Positions 42,928-51,591 of a stretch of DNA of 64,000 nt are shown in pieces (position 1 is the stretch's first letter; the number at the start of each line of letters is the position of its first letter). This stretch comes from Chryseobacterium defluvii. Its GTDB lineage: Bacteria; Bacteroidota; Bacteroidia; Flavobacteriales; Weeksellaceae. The notes below the pieces were generated by a model. It saw only the letters and a program-made list of their open reading frames with translations, did no database searches and was not told the DNA's origin. Made by a program: the position numbers and the translations under genes. Where the stretch lies: assembly GCF_014204415.1 (NCBI RefSeq), contig NZ_JACHLE010000001.1, positions 930,001-994,000 of the forward strand, written 5' to 3'.

Positions 42928-43875
42928 TTATCCTTTTATTGCTTTGATCTTTTCAGTTAATGCAGGAATAATCTGGAATGCATCTCCTACTACTCCGTAA
43001 TCCGCTGATTTGAAGAATGGTGCTTCCGCATCATTGTTGATCACTACAATCGTTTTAGAAGAGTTAACTCCGGCAAGGTGCTGAATAGCTCCTGAAATCC
43101 CTACAGCAACGTAAAGATTCGGGGAAATTGCTTTTCCTGTCTGCCCTACGTGCTCTGTATGAGGCCTCCATCCGATATCTGAAACAGGCTTGGAACAAGC
43201 AGTAGCTGCTCCGAGAACATTAGCCAGCTCTTCGATCATTCCCCAGTTCTCAGGGCCTTTCATCCCTCTTCCTGCAGATACTACCACTTCAGCTTCCTTA
43301 AGGTCCAGTTTTCCGGAACTCTGCTCGTGAGAGATCACTTTTGTATCTTCATTGGCTACGGAAAGATTTTTCACTTCTTCTGAACCTGCTACTGCATTTT
43401 CTTTCACACCGAATGCGTTCTGGGATACGGTAACGATCACCCCGCTGCCTTCTGCTTTTGCATGCATGAAACCTTTTCCTGAGAAAGCTTTTCTTTTCAC
43501 CTGGAAGGGTGAAAGGCTTTCAGGAGCAGCCAAAGCATTGGTGATTAAAGAATAGTTCTTCATTACTGCCAGCATGGGAGCAATTGAAGAAGCATCAGTA
43601 GTATGCGGGAAAACGATAATATTTCCGCCTGCAACTTCACTTACAGCCTGGGCAAATGCTTTTGCCGAGAAATTTTTAAGACCTTCGTCTTTGATATTGA
43701 TTACATTGGATGCTCCATATTTGTATAATACATCTGAAGAATCCGTAGGGTTTACAGAGATTGCTGTCACTGTATCTCCAGCCTGGTCTGCAACAGCTTT
43801 AGCATAGGAAACTGCTTCAAAAGCCGCTTTTTTGTAAACTCCGTTTATATTTTCTGCGTATACGAATACTGCCAT
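42928..43875 (-). CDS. etfA: Electron transfer flavoprotein subunit alpha
   Basis: Carries electrons from acyl-CoA dehydrogenases to the quinone pool as part of the EtfAB heterodimer. 315 residues, normal. The N-terminal half is variable and starts MAVFVYAENINGVYKKAAFE. The C-terminal FAD-binding domain has VVSAGRGMKGPENW (about 199-212), GASR-like region replaced by ATACSKPVSDIGWRPH, GQTGKAISPNLYVAVGISGAIQHLAGV (about 250-276, adenine-binding) and INNDAEAPFFKSADYGVVGD at the end. Downstream of etfB with a 43-base gap. Confidence 0.96.
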   Translation of the reverse strand: MAVFVYAENINGVYKKAAFEAVSYAKAVADQAGDTVTAISVNPTDSSDVLYKYGASNVINIKDEGLKNFSAKAFAQAVSEVAGGNIIVFPHTTDASSIAPMLAVMKNYSLITNALAAPESLSPFQVKRKAFSGKGFMHAKAEGSGVIVTVSQNAFGVKENAVAGSEEVKNLSVANEDTKVISHEQSSGKLDLKEAEVVVSAGRGMKGPENWGMIEELANVLGAATACSKPVSDIGWRPHTEHVGQTGKAISPNLYVAVGISGAIQHLAGVNSSKTIVVINNDAEAPFFKSADYGVVGDAFQIIPALTEKIKAIKG

Positions 43876-43918
43876 TTTAAAATTAATTTAAAGATTAAAA
43901 AATTTAATGATTAAAAGA

Positions 43919-44665
43919 TTAGATTACTTTAGCTTCTTCGTGAAGTAATCTTACCAATTCATCCAGATTGTCCGGAGATACAATTTTCACGGCTGCTCTC
44001 GGCGGTACGCTGTCATAAGAAACTCCCTGAACTTTCACTTCAGAAGATGCAGGCTCCACAACCTGCAAAGGCTTTGTTCTTGCAGACATGATCCCTCTCA
44101 TGTTTGGAATAATAAGGTCTTTTTCATCCACCAATCCTTTCTGGCCTGCAAATACTGCCGGCAGCTTTACGGAAATGGTTTCTTTACCTCCTTCAATTTC
44201 TCTTACAGCCGTAGCTTCACTTCCGTTTACTTCCAAACCTACGGATGCATTTACGAAAGGCTTATTCAATAACTGGGCAACCATCCCCGGAACTGAACCT
44301 CCGTTGTAATCGATAGATTCTTTCCCACATAGAATAAGATCGTAGCCTCCGTTCTGAGCAACAGCAGCAATTTCTTTTGCTGTAGAATAACTGTCTTTAG
44401 GATCAAGGTTTACTCTTACTGCGTCATTGGCACCTATCGCCAATGCTTTTCTGATCACCGGTTCTGTAGCCGCATCCCCTACATTGATCACTGTTACTGA
44501 AGCTCCCTGAGATTCCTGAAGTTTAACTGCTTTTGTTAACGCAAATTCATCTAAGGGGTTGATCACCCATTGGATTCCGTTTTTGTCGAAAGCAGATTTA
44601 TCTGCTGTAAAGTTAATTTTAGAAGTAGTATCCGGAACACTACTGATACAAACTAATATTTTCAT
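43919..44665 (-). CDS. etfB: Electron transfer flavoprotein subunit beta
   Basis: 248 residues from ATG 44665 (MKILVCISSVPDTTSKINF); 12 extra upstream codons are lysine/glutamine-rich and not family-like. It binds AMP: GNDAVRVNLDPKDSYSTAKEIAAVA and LILCGKESIDYNGGSVPGM (about 107-125) are the ETF-beta signature, with LPAVFAGQKGLVDEKDLIIPNMRGIMSARTKPL (about 165-197) as the conserved C-terminal part. Together with etfA it couples fatty acid or amino acid oxidation to respiration. The 196-nt region upstream to the SDR gene shows no clear promoter box. Confidence 0.96.
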   Translation of the reverse strand: MKILVCISSVPDTTSKINFTADKSAFDKNGIQWVINPLDEFALTKAVKLQESQGASVTVINVGDAATEPVIRKALAIGANDAVRVNLDPKDSYSTAKEIAAVAQNGGYDLILCGKESIDYNGGSVPGMVAQLLNKPFVNASVGLEVNGSEATAVREIEGGKETISVKLPAVFAGQKGLVDEKDLIIPNMRGIMSARTKPLQVVEPASSEVKVQGVSYDSVPPRAAVKIVSPDNLDELVRLLHEEAKVI

Positions 44666-44861
44666 ATGTTGTTTTAATTTTTTTTGATTTGCATATGCCA
44701 CCTTAAGGTTTCATGTGTACTTTATTTATTTTTTTAGGTCATAAAACCGTGTGGTTTTATACGGAGATTTTATTCTATTAATTTTTGTAAATATAAATAA
44801 AAAATATATTATGCATGCATAATACTTATTAATTTATTATTCAATACATTAGAAGTGGTTA

Positions 44862-45566
44862 CTACGCTGGTTTTGTTGCTCTAAACTCGATCTTGCTGGG
44901 CAAAACCCTCGGATTCATTTTTAAAATATCCAGCACCAGATTCCCCATATCTTCCGGCTGTATCTTCCAGCTGTCTTTTTCTGACGGTATATTTCCATTG
45001 AAGTTAGTTGCTACTGAACCCGGCATAATAACTGTTGTCTTGATATTATATTTTCTAAGATCTATCATTGCAGCCTGTGTGAAACCCACCACCCCGAACT
45101 TCGAGGCGTTATACCCTGTTCCGTTTTCGAAGAAATTGGCACCGGCCAGGCTTGAGATCGTGATATAGTATCCTGCCGTTTTTTTCAATTCTTCTACTGA
45201 AGCTTTTAAAGTATAAAAAGCACCGGTAAGATTGGTTTCTATCATCTCATTCCACTCATCGGCAGAAAGCTCGTCTACGGGCTTGAAAATCCCTAACCCC
45301 GCATTGGCAATAACAAAATCCAGTTGTCCAAATTTCTCAAGGATACTCTGTACAGCTTTTTGTTCACTTTCAAGATTTTTTACATCAGAGACCACTCCTA
45401 AAACCTTATCGGAATATTGCTGCAATTCTTTTTCAGCTTTCAGGACATCGTCATATTTTCTCCCCGAAAATGCCACCGAGATCCCGTTTTCGAGCAGAAT
45501 CTTCGCAACCCCGAAACCTATTCCTTTGGTTCCGCCCGTTATATAGGCCACTTTATTTTCCAGCAT
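44862..45566 (-). CDS. Short-chain dehydrogenase/reductase
   Basis: 234 residues. NAD(P)-binding TGGTKGIGFG (about 10-19), NAG motif in IANAGLG (about 86-92), catalytic Ser in ITISSLAGA (about 137-145) and YNASKFGV (Tyr152 and Lys156 pattern). This classical SDR set is complete. The substrate is unpredictable; the best resemblance is to 3-oxoacyl-ACP reductase-like proteins. Cytoplasmic, monocistronic. Confidence 0.9.
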   Translation of the reverse strand: MLENKVAYITGGTKGIGFGVAKILLENGISVAFSGRKYDDVLKAEKELQQYSDKVLGVVSDVKNLESEQKAVQSILEKFGQLDFVIANAGLGIFKPVDELSADEWNEMIETNLTGAFYTLKASVEELKKTAGYYITISSLAGANFFENGTGYNASKFGVVGFTQAAMIDLRKYNIKTTVIMPGSVATNFNGNIPSEKDSWKIQPEDMGNLVLDILKMNPRVLPSKIEFRATKPA

Positions 45567-45596
45567 AACATTAATTTTGGTTCCCTAAAATAAAAA

Positions 45597-45618
45597 AAAC
45601 GCTCCAATTGGAGCGTTT
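45597..45618 (-). terminator. Terminator after the T9SS adhesin pseudogene
   Basis: Perfect 22-bp palindrome, stem AAACGCTCC with GGAGCGTTT; T-run on the minus strand. Confidence 0.85.
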
Positions 45619-45643
45619 ATATATGCTAAGATTTATCAGTTAA

Positions 45644-47175
45644 TTATCTTTTCATTAATTTTTCAGATACTTTACCTTTGTTGGTCTCAATATTCACAAT
45701 ATAACTTCCCGGAGCCAGGTTTCTTACATCTAATTTATCTCCATCTAAGTTTGCCTGAACTTTTCTTCCTGCCACATCGAAGATCTCAACTTTAATTATT
45801 TTAGACTCTGTTTTAATGGTTACAAAGTCTCTGGCAGGGTTAGGGTAAAGAGAAGTTTCTTTTTGCTTAGCTTCAGCATCATTCACCCCAAGGAATCCAT
45901 TAACATTGAATGAATCAAGCCCCAGAGATACAGAAGCTGCCTGTAGTGGTGAAAAGTGAAATAAGTTCCGTCAGAAGTTGGAGTGAAAGTAGCAGTATAC
46001 TGTGTCCACGCCGCGTTGGCTACTGTGGATGATGTCCATACAGTATTGGTTTGTGCTGCTGCTGTCGCTGCGTTACCTGTTGTTAATTTAATACTCTGAG
46101 CTGTAGTAGTAGATCCGAAATTTCTCAAATAGAAGGTAATAGTATAACTTTTACCGGTTGTCAGATTAAATGGTTTGGAGAATAGCCATCTGTTGGTTGC
46201 TGCAGTATTACTATTATTTGAAAAAACCATCTGAGCGCCTGCTTGTGGATTACCAGCTCCTGCATTAGTAGACCAAGCTCCGGACCAACCGTCGTTCTGA
46301 TAAAATCCACTTGCGGTATTATCAAACCCATAAGTATAGGTTCCAACCCCCAATTCCTGAGCTGTGAAAAATCTATACGGGCCTATCCAGCCTCCGTTAG
46401 TTGTCCCATTTTTACTTCTCACATAATACTCATACATCGTATTCTCTGTTAAACTTCCAATACTTGCCGTATTAGTTGCTGCACCGCTCACACTTCCCAT
46501 TGCACTGGGCACATGTCCCGTTGAGCCCCAAGAATAATCATAGCCTGTTACACCGGTAGCTGCAGTCCAGTTAAGGGATACACCTGTTTTGGTTATATTA
46601 GATGTAGTAATTAATCTTCCGGGTTGAGGGGATGTACCATTGACAATATACACATTATCAATAGCACCTAAGAATTTATCATTAGAGAAGTTTTGAAATG
46701 CAAGATAGATGGTTTGTCCTGCATAGGCACTAAGATCTATACTTTTATTCTGCCAGGCAGTGTCCTCATTATTAACAGTCAGTAAGGTGGTTGTGAAATT
46801 AGCAACGGCATTACCGGTAGTAGAGATCAAAACCCTGTAAGATTCTTTATAAGTGGCATCATATGATCTTGCATGCCAGTACAGGGTATTAGTTCCTGCC
46901 GGTAATGCAATGGACGGAGTGACCATCCAGTCATTTGAAGTACCTGCCGGACTGTACCAAGATGTACTCATGGCTACATTATTTCCAAATTCTTCAGCCG
47001 TTGCTACCCATGCCGCATTCACAAAGTTTACCTGAGTGGCAGGCGTGAGCCCATCCACATTGTACAAGGTCCAATTGGTTATCGGGCCATAGTTCGTTTC
47101 AAATCCTGAACTGAATACCTGTCCATACCCGATCAGGGAAGAAGACAATAGTAAAGTAGATAGAAATTTCTTCAT
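45644..47175 (-). pseudogene. T9SS-sorted cleaved-adhesin/fibronectin-type protein, frameshifted
   Basis: An N-terminal open frame (45883-47175, 430 residues) has a signal peptide, a cleaved-adhesin-like choice-of-anchor J region (TNWTLYNVDG, GTSNDWMVTPSIALP, and DNVYIVNG around residue 170), a fibronectin-III-like stretch (about 185-275) and a second anchor-J-like region. The frame shifts near 45944-45951, just after TYFTFHH: the other frame then reads LQAASVSLGLDSFNVNGFLG, continuing into a good T9SS type A sorting domain (SLYPNPARDF, LAPGSYIVNIETN) that ends at 45644. Single missing base is the simplest reading; sequencing error or strain-level inactivation cannot be separated. Confidence 0.8.
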
Positions 47176-47251
47176 GATATTATTTTTTTAGTTGATAGTA
47201 AATATAAAAAATTTATTATAATTCGGAAAAATATTCTCATAAAAAATAAAA

Positions 47252-47279
47252 AATCCTTAAGATATTTCTCTTAAGGATT
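47252..47279 (-). terminator. Terminator after the M20 dipeptidase gene
   Basis: 11-bp stem AATCCTTAAGA with TCTTAAGGATT, 6-nt loop, T-rich on the minus strand. Confidence 0.85.
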
Positions 47280-47287
47280 AATATTTT

Positions 47288-48667
47288 CTATTTTGAATAG
47301 TTCTCAAAAAACAGCGGGATGCTTTCAATTCCCTTATAGAAGTTGAATAATCCGTAATGTTCATTAGGTGAATGGATTGCGTCAGAATCCAGCCCAAAGC
47401 CCATTAAAACGGATTTGGCCCCCAATACTTTTTCAAACATTGCCGTGATCGGAATACTTCCGCCGCTTCTGTATGGAAGAACCTCTTTCCCGAATGCAGT
47501 CTCCATTGCTTTTTTTGCCGCCAAAAACTCTTTGGTATTGCTTGGCAGCACATAAGGCATCCCTCCGTGATGCGGAGTTACCTTTACTCTTACATTATCC
47601 GGAGCTATTTTTTCAAAGTATCTTGTAAATTTCTCTGTAATTTCTTCAGGGGTCTGATAAGGAACCAGACGCATTGAAATTTTAGCGAAAGCTTTTGAAG
47701 GGATAACCGTTTTAGCCCCTTCTCCCGTATAACCGCCCCAAATCCCGTTGCAATCCAAAGTAGGACGAATAGAGGTTCTTTCTAGCGTTGTATAGCCTTT
47801 CTCACCTTCTACTCCATTTAATCCAATAGATCTTTTGAATTCTTCAGGATTGTCTTTCAGCTTGTTCATTTCCGCTCTTTCTTCTGCAGGAATAATTTCC
47901 ACATTATCATAAAACCCGTCAATGGTAATATGTCCGTCATCATCGATCATTTTTGCGATCATTCTTGAAAGAACATGAATGGGATTGGGAACAGCCCCTC
48001 CGTAAAGACCTGAGTGCAAGTCCCTGTTCGGACCTTCCACTTCTACTTCCACATAGCTTAAGCCTCTTAAGCCTGTAGTCACTGTAGGCTGCTCATTACT
48101 GTAAATATGGGTATCAGAGATCAGGATACAGTCGCAGGCCAGCTTTTCTTTATTTTCATTCACGAAGCCTCCCAAACTCACGGAACCTACTTCTTCTTCT
48201 CCTTCTAAAATAAATTTAACATTACAAGGAAGTGTATTAGTCTTCATCATTGCTTCAAATGCTTTTACATGCATAAAGAACTGCCCTTTATCATCTGCAG
48301 AACCCCTTGCAAAAATAGCACCTTCAGGATGTAGCTCTGTTTTTTCGATATAGGGCTCAAAGGGAGGTTTTTTCCACAGATCCAGTGGGTCAGGCGGCTG
48401 GACATCATAGTGCCCATAAACCAAGACTGTCGGCAGGTTTTTATCTAAGATCTTTTCCCCGAAAACAATAGGATACCCTTTGGTCTGGCAAACCTCAACA
48501 TTGTCTGCACCTGCATTTTTAAGGTGTTCTGCACATACTTCCGCACATTTCAGAACTTCATCTTTGTAGGCCGGATCAGCAGAAATGGAAGCTATTCTCA
48601 GTAACTCAAATAATTCATCCACGAAACGCTGTTTGTTTTCGTTAATGTAATTTAATGTCTCTTGCAT
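47288..48667 (-). CDS. M20 family dipeptidase
   Basis: 459 residues. Di-zinc site: VLVYGHYDVQPP (His about 91, Asp about 93), ARGSADDKGQFFMHVKA (Asp about 125), catalytic ILEGEEEVGSVSLGGF (Glu about 158-159), ISDTHIYS and the last zinc ligand in GFGLDSDAIHSPNEHYG (His about 434). A central dimerisation insert (about 200-370) is typical. The long M20 group includes carnosinase-like and peptidase-T-unrelated dipeptidases. No signal peptide, cytoplasmic. Confidence 0.93.
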   Translation of the reverse strand: MQETLNYINENKQRFVDELFELLRIASISADPAYKDEVLKCAEVCAEHLKNAGADNVEVCQTKGYPIVFGEKILDKNLPTVLVYGHYDVQPPDPLDLWKKPPFEPYIEKTELHPEGAIFARGSADDKGQFFMHVKAFEAMMKTNTLPCNVKFILEGEEEVGSVSLGGFVNENKEKLACDCILISDTHIYSNEQPTVTTGLRGLSYVEVEVEGPNRDLHSGLYGGAVPNPIHVLSRMIAKMIDDDGHITIDGFYDNVEIIPAEERAEMNKLKDNPEEFKRSIGLNGVEGEKGYTTLERTSIRPTLDCNGIWGGYTGEGAKTVIPSKAFAKISMRLVPYQTPEEITEKFTRYFEKIAPDNVRVKVTPHHGGMPYVLPSNTKEFLAAKKAMETAFGKEVLPYRSGGSIPITAMFEKVLGAKSVLMGFGLDSDAIHSPNEHYGLFNFYKGIESIPLFFENYSK

Positions 48668-48698
48668 TGTAAATATTTATTTCGTTAAAAATAAAAAA

Positions 48699-48722
48699 AA
48701 TGCCCTGCTCACGCAAGACATT
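48699..48722 (-). terminator. Probable terminator after the OmpA gene
   Basis: Stem AATGCCCTGC with GCAAGACATT (two mismatches), T-rich on the minus strand. Confidence 0.6.
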
Positions 48723-48744
48723 CATATTTCTTTGTATGGTTATT

Positions 48745-49407
48745 TTATTTTGTGAATCTTACAGCCATTTTTCTGTCAGAAGCTCTTTCTGCATCAGAGG
48801 CTTTGGCATCCACGGTAGCAAACTTGCTTCCATATCCTTCCGCAGATACGATCTGCCCCCCGGCGCCTGCTTTAGTAAGTTCAGCTTTGATAAAATTAGC
48901 TCTGTCCAGGGATAATTTTACATTTTTAGCTTCATCTCCTGTTTTATCGGTATATCCCCCTATCTTAATTTTCACATCAGGATATGCTTTTAATATTTTA
49001 GCCAGATTATCGAGCTGTTCATGAGAACCTGCTTCCAACTGATTGGCAGAGCCTGTTTTGAAGTTTACATTATCAAAATTGTACCAGACATCTTTCAAAC
49101 CTTCCTCTGTAGCTGTTGCATAGCTTCCTGATTTCAGATATTTGATCATACTATCCTCCATTCCGTTTGCAAAACCTTTCAAAGCAGTACCGTTCAAATC
49201 AATAGAAACCTGAGGCTTTTTTTCAGCATGCTCAGAACCGTGACCTTCGGAAGCCGAACCATGGCCGTGGCCACTGGATCTTACGTCATCAGAGTATCGC
49301 TCTACTCCTTCTTCCAGTTTCAGGGTTCCTTTATTACCTCCGGCTTGTATTTTTTTACAGCTTACTGCCAGGGATGCAACGGCTAAACATATAATTAACT
49401 TTCTCAT
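48745..49407 (-). CDS. OmpA-family lipoprotein
   Basis: 220 residues. Lipobox Leu-Ala-Val-Ser-Cys with Cys17. A histidine-rich stretch (about residues 44-62, GHGHGSASEGHGSEHAEKK) could bind metal. The OmpA C-terminal domain (about 105-220) binds peptidoglycan: NFDNVNFKTGSANQLEAGSHEQLDNLAKILKAYPDVKIKIGGYTDKTGD in pattern (the TD-x-x-G-x-x-x-x-N motif follows) and KLSLDRANFIKAEL. It anchors the outer membrane to the wall. -7 box TACTTTTG at 49437-49444. Confidence 0.9.
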   Translation of the reverse strand: MRKLIICLAVASLAVSCKKIQAGGNKGTLKLEEGVERYSDDVRSSGHGHGSASEGHGSEHAEKKPQVSIDLNGTALKGFANGMEDSMIKYLKSGSYATATEEGLKDVWYNFDNVNFKTGSANQLEAGSHEQLDNLAKILKAYPDVKIKIGGYTDKTGDEAKNVKLSLDRANFIKAELTKAGAGGQIVSAEGYGSKFATVDAKASDAERASDRKMAVRFTK

Positions 49408-49436
49408 GCTTAAATTTTTGAATGCCCAAAAGTAAG

Positions 49437-49444
49437 AAATCTTG
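49437..49444 (-). promoter_or_regulatory. -7 promoter box of the OmpA lipoprotein gene
   Basis: TACTTTTG on the minus strand, 29 bases before the start codon. Confidence 0.5.
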
Positions 49445-49462
49445 TATGTTTCGGCAACATTT

Positions 49463-50611
49463 TTATACTGATTTTAAAATAATTTTCCCTTTTTTGGACT
49501 GTGTAAAAATAAGATAATTTTCTCCGCCGTCTTTCAGGCTGTATTTCTTTTTAATTTCTTCAGGTTTTAACGGGTGATTTTTGGAAATAATATTAAACTG
49601 GTCTTTCTTTTTAATATTCTTACTCTCAACTACTTCCATTTCTATTATTCTGCCCGGAAAATTGTCTGCTCTATCACTGGAAGTATAAAGATGGGTATTA
49701 GGATGAAGTTTTTTTAACCTGAATTTTTCCGAAATCAGATTGAAAATACCGGATTTCAGTATTGAATGGTTAGGAATATAGATCAATCTTTCCGGCTCTG
49801 AGTATTCTGCCCGGGCATTTTCTTCTTCTCCAAACTGAAATGTGAAAGTATCTTCCCCGCTTTCCAGGTTCACACAATTGCAGACAATGGTATGATCAGC
49901 CGTATTCGAAAGAAATATTACCACTTCTTTCACATCATTTTTTACAGCAACAATATCTATCCTGAAAATGCCGGGTAAAACCGAGACCAGATATTTCAGG
50001 TCGATCAATGGTGATAACTTGATGACCACCTGATCTGAAATTGAAAGCAGCTTTTCCCGAATTTCAAGAATATCAGGGGATAAGTCTTCCAAAAGAAATA
50101 CTTTATTCTTATGCTCATCTCTTCTTGCCGGATCTAAATAAATTACATCAAAATACTCCTTATTCTGATCGAGAAAATCTTCCAGCTTCTCATTGATGAA
50201 ACTGGCTTTTTTTTCCAAAACTTCCCAGTTATGTTTTACTATTTCCAAAAGTGCAGAATTTTGTTCTACCAAGGTAGTTTTCTCAAAATTCCGGGAAAGG
50301 TAATAGGCATCGATCCCGAAACCACTGGTAAGATCAACGAAGTTTTTCCCTTTTAAAATTCCGGATTTATAGATGGCCGTCTGTTCTGATGATGACTGTT
50401 CCAGATTAAGCTGTGGAGGGAAAATGATCCCTTCTTTCATCAGGAACGGGAATTTTTTCTGTGCAACCTGCTTTCCTTTGATCTGCTGTACAATCTCAGA
50501 CATTGAAATTTCCGGAAAGGGAGATTTTTTCAATAGCAATGCATGTAAATCTGTTTTAAGATTTGCATGGATGAATTCCTGAATTTCTTGATTTATAATT
50601 GTTTTAACCAC
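49463..50611 (-). CDS. Class I SAM-dependent methyltransferase (THUMP-like)
   Basis: 382 residues. The SAM-binding motif I is FVDLTSGFGIDAYYLSRNF (about 91-109); DVIYLDPARRDEHKNKV (about 159-175, motif post-II with DPARR) and VVIKLSPLIDLKYL (about 200) follow. A C-terminal THUMP-like part (about 300-382) includes KKYSLKDGGENYLIFTQS. RNA methylation is a guess. The only available start is GTG at 50611, which lies inside the left terminal repeat of the GxxExxY cassette (50606-50633); no in-frame ATG exists before codon 37, so the native start may have been replaced by the insertion. Confidence 0.82.
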   Translation of the reverse strand: MVKTIINQEIQEFIHANLKTDLHALLLKKSPFPEISMSEIVQQIKGKQVAQKKFPFLMKEGIIFPPQLNLEQSSSEQTAIYKSGILKGKNFVDLTSGFGIDAYYLSRNFEKTTLVEQNSALLEIVKHNWEVLEKKASFINEKLEDFLDQNKEYFDVIYLDPARRDEHKNKVFLLEDLSPDILEIREKLLSISDQVVIKLSPLIDLKYLVSVLPGIFRIDIVAVKNDVKEVVIFLSNTADHTIVCNCVNLESGEDTFTFQFGEEENARAEYSEPERLIYIPNHSILKSGIFNLISEKFRLKKLHPNTHLYTSSDRADNFPGRIIEMEVVESKNIKKKDQFNIISKNHPLKPEEIKKKYSLKDGGENYLIFTQSKKGKIILKSV

Positions 50612-51117
50612 AGATTTGCACAGATGTTTATGCTATAATACTTTAATTATTAATCTAAATTTCCGTTTATCTTTCGGAAGATACTTTTATCAATATAATC
50701 GGTATTGAAATTAACCAGAATTCCTAATTTTAAATCTGTTAACTTCAGATAAGTCAATAATTGCTGATGATGAATATTATTTATTTCTGTAACAGCTTTT
50801 ATTTCAATAATGACCTTATCTTCAACGATGATATCTGCTATAAAACCGGATTCAATACAAGTATCTTTATATTTAATATTCATGGGAACTTGGGTTTTAA
50901 CTTTCAATCCGTTATTCTGAAGTTCATAAACCAAAACTTTTTTCATAAACTTTTTCCAGCAAACCGGGACCAAGCTCATTATATGCAGAAAATATAGATT
51001 TTCTGATATAAAAACTGATTTCATTTTCTTTCATCTTAAATATATGTTTTTGTGTTTTTGTAAAATTCACAGGCGTGTATGCATAATCATCTGTGCAAAT
51101 CTGTGTAATCTGTGGTT
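50606..51117 (-). mobile_element. 9/10-nt inverted-repeat cassette with GxxExxY ORF
   Basis: Left arm 50606-50633 and right arm 51081-51117 are inverted copies of a CACAGATTA/CACAGATTTG/CACAGATG-type array with about 9-10 nt period; the left arm lacks one nine-base unit present in the right arm. Both end AACCACAGAT-like on the outside and ATGC-like inside. The enclosed frame is the GxxExxY gene relic. No transposase. Architecture parallels the heptad cassettes but with different arm units. Confidence 0.7.
50650..51034 (-). pseudogene. GxxExxY protein (PD-(D/E)XK-like), frameshifted
   Basis: From ATG 51034 the frame reads MKENEISFYIRKSIFSAYNELGPGLLEKVYE, containing the family motif GLLEKVY (GxxExxY), here broken into 20-residue portions for reading. 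In a run of six A (50938-50943) one base too many shifts the frame. Removing it joins to LVYELQNNGLKVKTQVP and the nuclease-like core, including FIADIIVEDKVIIEIKAV (Asp and Glu-x-Lys) and HHQQLLTYLKLT, ending at 50650 with 127 residues. The alternative 124-residue start at 51024 is in the wrong frame for the N-terminus. Function of the family is unknown. Confidence 0.82.
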
Positions 51118-51149
51118 ATGGAATATAATATTCTCACCAAAGAATAAGG

Positions 51150-51590
51150 TTATCTCTTATAAAAAATATAATCCGTCAATAAAGGTTCTATTCCGTTTTG
51201 TTTTAACAGGGAATTGATCTGCCCGCGATGATAAGTAGAATGATTGACTGCCTGAAACAGCATTTCGAAAATACTGTTCTCAAATTTAGAACCCTTTGAA
51301 TTCTGATATTCTATTCTTTTGTCTAAATCATAGTTTTCAACAATAGCCACACTTTTCAGATAGTTCTGATGATTGATTTGCTCCAGATCTTCAAAAGGAC
51401 TGAGCTGCCACACTTCAAAGGAAGTTTCCCCAAGTATCCTTGAGTTCCATATCTGCTGGGCATTGAGCGTATGATTGATCAGACTGATCGTTTTCTCGTC
51501 TACTTTTGAAAGGTTTTCAGAGATGAGCTTTATCATTTGCTGATTGAAATGATCGGTATACTGAAACAGATCGATCAGTTTCTCTTTCAT
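51150..51590 (-). CDS. DinB family protein
   Basis: 146 residues, four-helix bundle with the three-histidine metal-site pattern of DinB/YfiT-like enzymes: DHFNQQMI near the N-terminus, LINHTLNAQQIWNSRILGE (about 40-58) and QAVNHSTYHRGQINSLL (about 112-128). The family includes thiol-dependent S-transferases; the true reaction here is unknown. It follows mutA by one base, so it is translationally linked. Confidence 0.85.
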   Translation of the reverse strand: MKEKLIDLFQYTDHFNQQMIKLISENLSKVDEKTISLINHTLNAQQIWNSRILGETSFEVWQLSPFEDLEQINHQNYLKSVAIVENYDLDKRIEYQNSKGSKFENSIFEMLFQAVNHSTYHRGQINSLLKQNGIEPLLTDYIFYKR

Positions 51591-51591
51591 T

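Noticed and set aside
45644..45886. 80-residue ORF as a separate gene
   Set aside because: It is the T9SS sorting domain of the larger frameshifted adhesin, not an independent protein.
50650..51024. 124-residue ORF with start at 51024
   Set aside because: Its first ~28 residues are out of frame with the GxxExxY family N-terminus; the real start is at 51034 with a one-base shift in the A6 run.
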